A stretch of 64,000 bases of DNA, from contig NZ_JABFHF010000016.1 of the NCBI RefSeq assembly GCF_015476655.1, positions 62,001 through 126,000 of the forward strand, in the 5' to 3' direction. A program made the position numbers and the translations under genes. Positions 28,494 through 35,649 of the stretch are shown piece after piece; positions within the stretch are counted from its first letter, which is position 1, and each line of letters opens with the position of its first letter. This DNA comes from Aquiflexum lacus. GTDB taxonomy: Bacteria > Bacteroidota > Bacteroidia > Cytophagales > Cyclobacteriaceae. The notes beneath the pieces were generated by a model. That model did no database searches. It saw nothing but the letters and a program-made list of their open reading frames with translations, and was not told where the DNA came from.

Positions 28494-29684
28494 TCACATC
28501 GCCACCCCATTAAACGGATTAAACCTCCTTCTGCCCACTGCCATGCCGATGGCGCGGCAGACGGTTTTATCGCCATACCTGGTATTGAGGCGGTCGAGGG
28601 CCTGATAGAGCTTGATCTGCTCTTGGGTATCTTCGAAGAGATTGATCTGGTAATTGCCATTGACAAGGTGGCTGAAGCGTACCCCGATCAGACGGATCAG
28701 CATGCGGCGGTTGTAGAGCTTTCGGAACAATTCCTTCACGATCGGTATCAGCGTATGGTCCGCCGAAGTATAGGGTATCCGCTGCTGTACGGTATGTGTA
28801 TCAAAATCTGAATATCGGATCTTCACGCTCACGCAGGCAGTCAGTTGCTGTTTTTGGCGCAGCTTGGTGGTAATCTGCTCGGTCATGGCAATAAGGTGGG
28901 CTTCGAGCATCTTAACATCTATCGTATCCTGCTCGAAGGTGTTTTCCGAGGAAATGGACTTGGCTTCGGAATAGGGTGTCACAAGCGATCGGTCTATGCC
29001 GTTCGCTTTTTCCCAAATGATCAACCCATTTTTACCAAAGGTGGCTTCCAAGAGTTCGGCGGGCATCACCTGTAGGGTTCGCACGGTTCTTACTCCCATA
29101 TTGTATAGGGTATGCGAAGTCTTTTCCCCGATCATGGGAATCTTGCGGACGGATAATGGAGCGAGAAAGGGCTTCTCCATCCCATAGGGGATTTCCTTTT
29201 CATTGTTGGGTTTGGCTTCACCGGTGGCTACTTTGGAGACGGTTTTGTTCTCGGATAGCCCGAGGGAAATCGGCAGTCCACTTTCCTTCAGGATCCTTTG
29301 ACGGAGTTCGTGCGCCATCTTAAAGCAACCAAAAAACCGGTCCATTCCCGTGTAGTCGATATAAAATTCGTCGATGGAGGATTTTTCAAACAAAGGAACG
29401 TCCTCCCGGATGATTTCAGTGATCTCATGGGACTTTTGGCTGTACTTCTCAAAATCCCCCCGGATGATCAATGCCTCAGGGCAAAGCTGTCGTGCCGTAC
29501 GCATGGGCATGGCAGAGTGCACACCAAACTTCCGAGCTTCATAACTACAGGAAGCCACGACTCCCCGATCTCCCGATCCACCGATGAGTATAGGCTTACC
29601 GTTCAGCCTGCTGTCAAACAGCCGCTCCACCGACACAAAAAATGAATCCAAATCCATATGAACGATGCTCCTCTTCCTTTCCAT
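28494..29684 (-). CDS. dinB: DNA polymerase IV (Y family)
   Basis: 396 residues. The N-terminal catalytic core starts VHMDLDSFFVSVERL with the first acidic residue and contains SCSYEARKFGVHSAMP (steric gate region) and SSIDEFYIDYTG with the catalytic Asp-Glu pair. The little-finger domain follows, and the C-terminal half ends in conserved text but no clear beta-clamp peptide. It performs translesion synthesis. It is isolated by repeat-rich gaps on both sides. Its local base composition appears richer in GC than its surroundings, a by-eye impression. Confidence 0.95.
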   Translation of the reverse strand: MERKRSIVHMDLDSFFVSVERLFDSRLNGKPILIGGSGDRGVVASCSYEARKFGVHSAMPMRTARQLCPEALIIRGDFEKYSQKSHEITEIIREDVPLFEKSSIDEFYIDYTGMDRFFGCFKMAHELRQRILKESGLPISLGLSENKTVSKVATGEAKPNNEKEIPYGMEKPFLAPLSVRKIPMIGEKTSHTLYNMGVRTVRTLQVMPAELLEATFGKNGLIIWEKANGIDRSLVTPYSEAKSISSENTFEQDTIDVKMLEAHLIAMTEQITTKLRQKQQLTACVSVKIRYSDFDTHTVQQRIPYTSADHTLIPIVKELFRKLYNRRMLIRLIGVRFSHLVNGNYQINLFEDTQEQIKLYQALDRLNTRYGDKTVCRAIGMAVGRRRFNPFNGVAM

Positions 29685-30108
29685 GATAATATGTTGATAT
29701 TATAAACAATTTAATGTTTATAATTTAAACATATTTTGGATAATAAAGAGGAAGAAGTATTTCGTTTTTTTAGTATTTGAAACTTCTCAGACAATGGGTG
29801 ACGGGTTTCTTTGTGGAGGGTATTGTGAAAGTAGTGAATGAATGTAATTACCACTATTGATATTACAGGATACTGATATTGACAGATATTGGATATTTAT
29901 GGATATTGGCTTAAACCAAACGATTATTTCAATCTAATAAACTCCTGTCAGGATTGAGGATGATTAGATTTTGAAAAATGTAACTACAATTTAGATTTAA
30001 AACACGACGGCGCAGAAGTCTCGACAAATATCTAAATATCAATTAATATCCAATCTTCGTGACTTCGATGTTTCCTTTCATCATTAGCTGAAAAGCGGGT
30101 AACCATAT
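29685..30108. other. repeat-bearing gap between dinB and the RES toxin
   Basis: 424 bases with two AATATC-type repeat tracts (29860-29906 and 30028-30054) and an AT-rich dinB promoter region with TTTAATGTTTATAATTTAAAC-like text near 29710. No gene was found. Confidence 0.5.
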
Positions 30109-30573
30109 TCATAACCAACTGAATATCCTTTTATCAAAAGGGAACTTCTCGACTTTTAGGATTTCAATGCTTCCAAATTCTCTGTGATTGGGATTGATCA
30201 GGATATTGTAGTCTCCCTTGGTTACAGCAGAGGGTACTATTATTGCACAATACCTGTTCTGAAGTACAAACTCGTCGCCTATTCTTTGTGTAGTTGGAGG
30301 GTGGGGGAAAGTATTCCAATCAAAAGGCAGTTCGTCTTCATGGATCCGACCTATTTCAATATCATCAGGAATAGATATGCTTACCATCATGTAGTCATCA
30401 GGCAAGGTGGCCAGGCTAAAATGAACGGCAACTTCAGCCATGGCCAATGACCTGTTTTCGGCAGTGTAGATCAGTTCTACTCCCACAGAATTCCATCTGG
30501 CACCTTTAATGGCGGCACCTTTTCCAGAGAGTGAATAGGCATAGGGAGCCCTTGAAAGTCTGAATACCTCCAT
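30109..30573 (-). CDS. RES-domain toxin
   Basis: 154 residues. The RES fold is a NAD+-degrading toxin of type II systems. Visible are the N-terminal Arg in VFRLSR, KGARWNSVG, the Tyr in ELIYTAENRSLAMAEVAVHF with its conserved Glu, and the C-terminal NRYCAIIVPSAVTKGDYNILINP. It starts directly after the antitoxin stop codon with no gap, so the two are translationally coupled. The domain appears complete and undamaged. Confidence 0.92.
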   Translation of the reverse strand: MEVFRLSRAPYAYSLSGKGAAIKGARWNSVGVELIYTAENRSLAMAEVAVHFSLATLPDDYMMVSISIPDDIEIGRIHEDELPFDWNTFPHPPTTQRIGDEFVLQNRYCAIIVPSAVTKGDYNILINPNHREFGSIEILKVEKFPFDKRIFSWL

Positions 30574-31080
30574 TTATACAAGAATCCCGTGATTGATTCT
30601 GACCAGTTCGCTTATGACCAACTCCTTGCCGTAGGAATCTTTCAAAAGGTCGATGGGCTTCAGGTTGCCAAGGGCATAACTAGGCGTGTTGAGCCAGAGT
30701 TTTAATTTTTCAATGTTTCCAAAAACTTCAAGTCCCATTTTTGTCACTTCTGCCATTTCAATTATTTTTTCCGAATGTATGGGCTTGAAGTGATGGGACT
30801 CAGAGGCTTTGTAACGTTGCAGGGATTTGGTGGAAATATCCAGAAAATTTGCCCAGTCACTTTCTGAAAACGGGGTATAATCCTGGACCAAATCAAAAAA
30901 TGAATAGGGGATACCTGTCCTTATGGCAGCAATAATCAGCATCTTGTCTGAAAGGAAGTCAGCATAGGTAATCTCTTTTTCCTCATCAAATGAAAACCCC
31001 TTCAACCTCGATTTTTTCAATAAGGAGGAAACTTCTTTATCCAGTTTAGATTCTAATTTGGAGATTACTACACTTGTCAT
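30574..31080 (-). CDS. Xre/MbcA/ParS-type antitoxin
   Basis: 168 residues, partner of the RES toxin. An N-terminal helical DNA-binding region (RTGIPYSFFDLVQDYTPFSESDWANFLDISTKSLQRYK) is followed by the DUF2384 toxin-binding part (SEKIIEMAEVTKMGLEVFGNIEKLKLWLNTPSYALGNLKPIDLLKDSYG). It should neutralise RES and repress the operon. A palindrome lies 44 bases upstream of the start. Confidence 0.92.
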   Translation of the reverse strand: MTSVVISKLESKLDKEVSSLLKKSRLKGFSFDEEKEITYADFLSDKMLIIAAIRTGIPYSFFDLVQDYTPFSESDWANFLDISTKSLQRYKASESHHFKPIHSEKIIEMAEVTKMGLEVFGNIEKLKLWLNTPSYALGNLKPIDLLKDSYGKELVISELVRINHGILV

Positions 31081-31123
31081 GGATTTTTTATTTAGACTTT
31101 TGTCTGTAAATATAATACAAATG

Positions 31124-31133
31124 TCCTATAGGA
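31124..31133. promoter_or_regulatory. palindrome upstream of the Xre-RES operon
   Basis: TCCTATAGGA is a perfect 10-bp palindrome in the operon promoter region and a plausible operator for the Xre antitoxin. It is short, so chance is possible. Confidence 0.4.
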
Positions 31134-31309
31134 ATGATTCCTTTTTGTTTTTATTTATCACCAAACTATCAATAACTTATAGATTAAATGATTGAATTGG
31201 AATTAATATGCTCCACCACCGCTGGCACGGTGAACTATATCCTAATATCTAACAATATCCACCAATATCTGATCTTTGCTTATATCATCACGATAAATAT
31301 CCAAATTCA

Positions 31310-32884
31310 TCAATTAGCATCCACCACCTTAAAAGTCTTTTCCCCCCTATGAACCTGACCAAATATATCCGTGGCTTCTACCTCTATGGTATGTTCGCCG
31401 ACTTCCATGTTGGAGGAGATCGGAGCTCTCCATAGATGGTCGGTCATAGCGGGATTGGATGGTCTCCTGCCGGGCATGACTGCCTCTGTGGTGTCCCATT
31501 CATATACTTTCAGCAAATAGGTGGGATCATAGCTTTCCATTTGGGTCATGTTTTTCCATTCCCCTTGATTGATCCGGTAGCGCACTTTGTCGTCGGCTGC
31601 TCCGGTAAAGAAGTTGACCACAATGCTGGAACTGGTGCGGACATCCTTTGCCAAAACTTTAGGGGCAAAGATCTCCATTTGGTAGGTATCGGGTTTTCCG
31701 GCTGCTTTGTAGCGAACCTTGAAATCGGTATTATTGATGTCCAAAAACAGATAACCTTTCGGTGAACCATCCCGCATGGTGGATTCAGGTGTGCCGTCAG
31801 TAAGTATTTTTCCGCTGTACCAATCTCCCGAAGGCGTACCGATATTGTAGTGATGGTGGGGCTTGAGTTGATTATAACCGTCTTCTTTTCCAAAAAATGT
31901 CTGCTTCATGTAATGGGTATGGGCAGACATGGAAAGGGTTTTGGCAAAAGGGGAAAGCAATTCCAGAATTTTCTCCCGATCGGCATCTCTAAAGCTATCA
32001 CCGTTTTCTTCAAACAATGGAATATGCATCAAGAGTACTACCAATTTATCCTTGGGAACCAGTTTAAGGTTGTTTTCCAAAAACTGCAATTGATCGGATC
32101 TAAGACCTCCCCAATAGCCTTGTCCGTCCCTCGGGTCAGGATAGAGGATGTCTTCCAGGACAACAAAATGCGCATCTCCATAATTGAAGGCATAAGTAGC
32201 CGGCCCAAAGTTGGCAGTGAAGGACTCATCGCTATATTCATCTTTGTCTGCATCAAAGTTCATGTCGTGGTTTCCCATAACCTGAAACCATGGCACTCCG
32301 ATCTTTCCCACTGCCTCTGTATAAAGCGGGAAAAAGTCAGGTCTGTCTCCGACCAAGTCTCCCAAAGCTGCCCCGAAAGCAATGCCCTGAATATTTTCAA
32401 CTTCCGAGACGATCCCTTTTTTGAAATGCGCTATCTCCTCCAAAGTATAAGGCTGCGGATCTCCAAAAATCAAAGCGGTGAACTTTTGGTTTCCATTGCC
32501 TTGTAAAAGACCAAAATCCACTGACTTGGGGAGTTTTCCTGTGGGTGCAACTCCGGGATATTTCATATTGGTGGGAGAACCATTGGGCTTGTGGATATAG
32601 TAAAACTGGGGGATGTTGTTGTCATCGGTCGGCAGTTCATGGGAAGCCGGCTTGATGACGAAGATGGTTTGGTCCTCCGCAATGGGAAGCTCATACTTTC
32701 CGTTTTTGTCGGTTTGTACCACTTGAAGGCCATTGGAAACTGCAACATTTGGCAGTCCTTTTTCCCTTCTTTCTTTTTTGCCGTTGGCATTGAGGTCTTC
32801 ATAGACGGTTCCGCTGACTTTTTGCTGGGCAAATGCAGAACCGGTAAAAATCAGGGCAATGAGTAGGAGTTGAATTCTTTTCAT
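31310..32884 (-). CDS. three-domain metallophosphoesterase, exported
   Basis: 524 residues with a signal peptide (MKRIQLLLIALIFTGSAFAQ). The order is an N-terminal SdrD-B/carboxypeptidase-regulatory-like beta domain (VSGTVYEDLNANGKKE to residue ~125), a calcineurin-like core (FGDPQPY, ALGDLVGDR, VMGNHDMNFD, LMHIPLF, SAHTHYM) and a C-terminal beta domain ending VEVEATDIFGQVHRGEKTF. This N-core-C layout is a recognised Bacteroidota family of periplasmic phosphoesterases whose substrate is not established. All the metal-ligand Asp, Asn and His positions are present. Confidence 0.9.
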   Translation of the reverse strand: MKRIQLLLIALIFTGSAFAQQKVSGTVYEDLNANGKKERREKGLPNVAVSNGLQVVQTDKNGKYELPIAEDQTIFVIKPASHELPTDDNNIPQFYYIHKPNGSPTNMKYPGVAPTGKLPKSVDFGLLQGNGNQKFTALIFGDPQPYTLEEIAHFKKGIVSEVENIQGIAFGAALGDLVGDRPDFFPLYTEAVGKIGVPWFQVMGNHDMNFDADKDEYSDESFTANFGPATYAFNYGDAHFVVLEDILYPDPRDGQGYWGGLRSDQLQFLENNLKLVPKDKLVVLLMHIPLFEENGDSFRDADREKILELLSPFAKTLSMSAHTHYMKQTFFGKEDGYNQLKPHHHYNIGTPSGDWYSGKILTDGTPESTMRDGSPKGYLFLDINNTDFKVRYKAAGKPDTYQMEIFAPKVLAKDVRTSSSIVVNFFTGAADDKVRYRINQGEWKNMTQMESYDPTYLLKVYEWDTTEAVMPGRRPSNPAMTDHLWRAPISSNMEVGEHTIEVEATDIFGQVHRGEKTFKVVDAN

Positions 32885-32999
32885 GGGCTTTGGTAAGTTT
32901 TGGATAAAATTAGGGGATTTTATTGAATGCTGTGTTTTGAAAAGGTTATGCTATGGTTAAGGATGAGGAGTGGTTTGGGATTGAGTGGTTGGTGGGGGT

Positions 33000-33049
33000 G
33001 GTTCAAGACTTAGTCTTGGACCATTTTCTTTGCAGTCTTCAGACTGCCA
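33000..33049 (-). repeat. CAGTCTGAAGACTG repeat, copy A
   Basis: Read on the minus strand: GGCAGTCTGAAGACTGCAA, a spacer, then GGTCCAAGACTAAGTCTTGA. It contains two small hairpins. It lacks the 19-bp insert found in copies C and D. Confidence 0.75.
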
Positions 33050-33180
33050 ATGGATGCTGAAACTTGTTATTTGATAGTTCATATCTACCTTTTTCGAACA
33101 GGCCTGAATATTTTGAATTATATGGGTGGTGGTAATTTTAAGGTTATGGTTATTTAGGTGATTTTAGTAAATTCCTTGGT

Positions 33181-33232
33181 AAGGCAGTCTGAAGACTGCA
33201 AGGTGCTGGTCCAAGTCTGAAGACTTGAACCA
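33181..33232 (+). repeat. CAGTCTGAAGACTG repeat, copy B
   Basis: GGCAGTCTGAAGACTGCAA, a spacer, then GGTCCAAG joined directly to TCTGAAGACTTGAACCA. The second half forms a stem between GGTCCAAGTCT and AGACTTGAACC. This is the empty-site version against which the insert in copies C and D can be read. Confidence 0.8.
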
Positions 33233-33262
33233 TGGAAGACTTGAACCATGGGCGAAAAATCA

Positions 33263-33367
33263 CTTAATAATATTTTATAACCTATTGATAATAAATTAAA
33301 TACATCAATAATTTGAAATTACTCAATGTATTGAGTAAATTTGCTCAATATATTGAGTAAAATAATT
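33263..33367 (+). promoter_or_regulatory. DUF4143 promoter region with tandem palindromes
   Basis: Two 16-bp palindromes, ACTCAATGTATTGAGT (33321-33336) and GCTCAATATATTGAGT (33343-33358), start 22 bp apart and end nine bases before the start codon. A matching region, again with two palindromes 22 bp apart, follows the gene. Two helical turns of spacing suggest two repressor dimers on one face of the DNA. Confidence 0.7.
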
Positions 33368-34561
33368 ATGGCATACCAAAGGATAGAAAAAGCCGGTTTG
33401 TTGAAACGGCTGAAGGATGAACCGAGGAGGTTTATACAGGTCATCTATGGACCTCGGCAGGTGGGTAAGACTACCATGGTCAGGCAGATTATGGAAGAAC
33501 TTGACTATCCCCATCACTTGGTGGCGGCGGACGCTGTGCCGGCAGGTGATGGCTTGTGGATAGCGCAGCAATGGGAAAATTTCCGGATCCGACAGCAACA
33601 ACAAACTGACAAACCTTTTCTCTTGGTCATCGATGAAGTCCAAAAGATCGACAACTGGTCCGAGCAGATCAAAGCCGAATGGGATAGGGATGCCGCTGAG
33701 GGTAGGGATATTCGGGTGGTGTTGCTGGGTTCGTCGAGATTGATGTTGCAGCAGGGGCTGACAGAATCATTGGCAGGAAGGTTTGAAGCCACTTACCTCG
33801 GGCATTGGTCCTATAAGGAGATGAAGGATGCCTTTGGTCTGACGGCTGAGGAGTTTGTGTGGTTTGGTGGCTATCCGGGTGCGATTACGCTGAGGGAGGA
33901 TGAAGACAGGTGGAAAAGCTATGTCCGTGATGCGCTTTTGGAAACCAGTATCTCCAAAGATATCCTGATGCTAACCCGGGTGGATAAACCAGCCCTGATG
34001 AAGCGTTTATTTGAATTGGGATCGGCTTATTCGGGACAGATTCTGAGTTTTACCAAAATCATGGGGCAACTGACGGATGCGGGTAACACCACCACACTGG
34101 CAAATTATCTGGAGTTGTTGAATGATGCCGGGTTGTTGGCAGGATTGGAAAAATACAGTCCAAACATGGTCAGAAAACGTTCTTCCAGTCCCAAGTTTCA
34201 GGTTCATAACACCGCGATCATGTCTGGTATTTCCAATGAAAGTCTTGTTACTTTGCTTGAGGATCATGAGGCCTGGGGCAGGTGGGTGGAATCTGCCGTT
34301 GGCGCGCATCTGATCAATCAGGTATTCAAGGACAAAAAGCTTTTTCTACATTATTGGAGGGAAGGCAATGACGAAGTGGATTATGTGGTTGAATACAAGA
34401 AGCGGGTGATCGGACTTGAAGTGAAGTCCGGTAAGACAGGAAAGTTATCCGGCTTAAATGCTTTCGATAAAAAATTCAAACCTGAAAAATCCCTTCTGAT
34501 CGGTTCTGATGGGATTCCATGGCAGGAGTTTTTGCAAATGGATGTAGTGGATTTATTTTAA
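33368..34561 (+). CDS. AAA-family ATPase with DUF4143 domain
   Basis: 397 residues from the ATG at 33368; a longer frame would start inside the upstream palindromes. Walker A is YGPRQVGKTTMV (residues ~27-38) and Walker B is FLLVIDEVQK near 87. The middle helical part leads into DUF4143, whose C-terminus reads EVDYVVEYKKRVIGLEVKSGKTG, resembling the acidic-Lys core of restriction-endonuclease-like folds. Family members are common, scattered and functionally undefined; roles in mobile or selfish elements have been suspected. The codon choice is GC-richer than neighbouring genes by eye. It is bracketed by matching palindrome pairs and, further out, by CAGTCTGAAGACTG repeats, consistent with a cassette. 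Confidence 0.88.
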   Translation: MAYQRIEKAGLLKRLKDEPRRFIQVIYGPRQVGKTTMVRQIMEELDYPHHLVAADAVPAGDGLWIAQQWENFRIRQQQQTDKPFLLVIDEVQKIDNWSEQIKAEWDRDAAEGRDIRVVLLGSSRLMLQQGLTESLAGRFEATYLGHWSYKEMKDAFGLTAEEFVWFGGYPGAITLREDEDRWKSYVRDALLETSISKDILMLTRVDKPALMKRLFELGSAYSGQILSFTKIMGQLTDAGNTTTLANYLELLNDAGLLAGLEKYSPNMVRKRSSSPKFQVHNTAIMSGISNESLVTLLEDHEAWGRWVESAVGAHLINQVFKDKKLFLHYWREGNDEVDYVVEYKKRVIGLEVKSGKTGKLSGLNAFDKKFKPEKSLLIGSDGIPWQEFLQMDVVDLF

Positions 34562-34592
34562 AAAAGGCAGTCGATATGGCTGTCTTTTTTGG
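34560..34592 (+). terminator. intrinsic terminator of the DUF4143 gene
   Basis: AAAAAGGCAG pairs with CTGTCTTTTTT across a nine-base loop (one G-U pair) and runs into T residues. It overlaps the stop codon. Confidence 0.75.
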
Positions 34593-34597
34593 TTTCT

Positions 34598-34712
34598 ATT
34601 GCTTAAAAATAATTTTTTAACTCATTGATAATCATATGATAAAGTATATTTTTAAAAATTTACTCAATTTATTGAGTAAATTAACTCAATAGGGTGAGTA
34701 AATTATTTTGTC
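34598..34712 (+). repeat. downstream degenerate copy of the DUF4143 promoter region
   Basis: It contains ACTCAATTTATTGAGT (34662-34677) and ACTCAATAGGGTGAGT (34684-34699), 22 bp apart as upstream. Text further left (TTTTTTAACTCATTGATAAT) also matches the left part of the upstream region (TTTTATAACCTATTGATAAT). There is no gene immediately after it on the plus strand. It is the second arm of an imperfect direct repeat of roughly 100 bp that flanks the ATPase gene. Confidence 0.7.
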
Positions 34713-34773
34713 TTTTTGAAAAATCCAATCCCGGTGCAGGAGAAATGGGTTTATTGTTTTGGGGACGCTGTGG

Positions 34774-34844
34774 TTGGCAGTCTGAAGACTGCAATGTCGT
34801 GGTCCAAGCCTGCCTACGGTAGGTAGGTCTGAAGACTTGAACCA
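34774..34844 (+). repeat. CAGTCTGAAGACTG repeat, copy C, with 19-bp palindromic insert
   Basis: Identical in layout to copy B except that CCTGCCTACGGTAGGTAGG (34809-34827) sits exactly between GGTCCAAG and TCTGAAGACTTGAACCA. With the downstream palindromes and terminator it accounts for most of the 328-bp gap before the RlpA-like gene. Confidence 0.85.
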
Positions 34845-34889
34845 ATTTGGCTGAACACTCAATCTACAGTCGACAGGTGTCGATGATTT

Positions 34890-35306
34890 TTAATTGTCCT
34901 CATCTTCTTCTTTGATCACTTTGGGATAGCGGATAATCACATCGATAATACCTGAGTCTAGCATGCCTAATTCCTGTGCCGCTGCCCGGGATAAATCAAT
35001 GATTCTACCTCGGCGGTAAGGACCTCTGTCATTGATTCGGACAGTAACAGATTTTCCATTTTCTGGATTGACAACCTCTACTTCCGTATCAAATGGCAAG
35101 GAACGGTGGGCTGCTGTAAGTTCTTGGTTTTCAAAAATCTCTCCACTCGCTGTTTTTCTACCATCAAACCTGCGTGCATAGTAGCTGGCTTTTCCTTCGA
35201 CTTCTTCCATTTCGATTTCTTCTTCCTTAGGACTACAACAAACAACAAGAAAAAACAAAGTGAAAATTGAAAAAACTGTGTAAAAGACGGATTTCGATAT
35301 TTTCAT
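34890..35306 (-). CDS. RlpA-like lipoprotein, short form
   Basis: 138 residues with a lipoprotein signal (FFLVVCCSPKEE). The double-psi beta-barrel of RlpA follows: GKASYYARRFDGRKTASGE, TAAHRSLPFDTEVEV and VRINDRGPYRRGRIIDLSRAAAQELGM, including the His and Asp of the active site. RlpA cleaves or binds denuded septal peptidoglycan. It lacks the C-terminal SPOR domain. The tail is highly acidic (KEEDEDN). A paralogue lies on the other side of sbcDC. Confidence 0.88.
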   Translation of the reverse strand: MKISKSVFYTVFSIFTLFFLVVCCSPKEEEIEMEEVEGKASYYARRFDGRKTASGEIFENQELTAAHRSLPFDTEVEVVNPENGKSVTVRINDRGPYRRGRIIDLSRAAAQELGMLDSGIIDVIIRYPKVIKEEDEDN

Positions 35307-35649
35307 GATTTAATATAATCAAAAAAAAGCAACAACATCATCTTACCTATGGATTTCTATTAGCCCTAAAGGTAAAATGGACATCTACTTCATACCAATG
35401 ATCTCGAAATATATTCTCTTTCTATTATTTTGGTCATGCTTGCTTTTGGTATTCTAAATGCCACCACTGGGCAGTCTGAAGACTGCAATGAGGTGGTCCA
35501 AGCCTGCCTACGGTAGGTAGGTCTGAAGACTTGAACCATTCCTATCTCTCACCCGCATTTGGTCATCAGACAAATTTACTCTCCTAAATTACAATCTCTT
35601 TCCCCCTACTACCGACTCATCTCATATCTTAAATCTCACGTCTCATGTC
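35307..35649. other. gap holding copy D and a pyrimidine-rich tract
   Basis: 343 bases with repeat copy D and, at 35620-35650, low-complexity text (CTCATATCTTAAATCTCACG) of the same kind as before the second RND permease. No gene was seen. Confidence 0.6.
35468..35538 (+). repeat. CAGTCTGAAGACTG repeat, copy D, with 19-bp palindromic insert
   Basis: Same structure as copy C, with the identical 19-bp insert at 35503-35521. Copies C and D are very similar across about 70 bp, so they probably derive from one insert-bearing ancestor. Confidence 0.85.

Larger units (their letters stand above)
32885..33262. other. gap upstream of the DUF4143 gene holding two inverted CAGTCTGAAGACTG repeats
   Basis: Copy A (33000-33049, reverse) and copy B (33181-33232, forward) of the CAGTCTGAAGACTG family lie here in inverted orientation, with a partial tail duplication of copy B at 33233-33250. 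The divergent promoter of the metallophosphoesterase gene should be near 32890-32950. No gene was seen. Confidence 0.6.

Noticed and set aside
31850-32506. 218-codon open frame antisense to the metallophosphoesterase
   Set aside because: Shadow of a well-supported gene with all metal motifs on the other strand.
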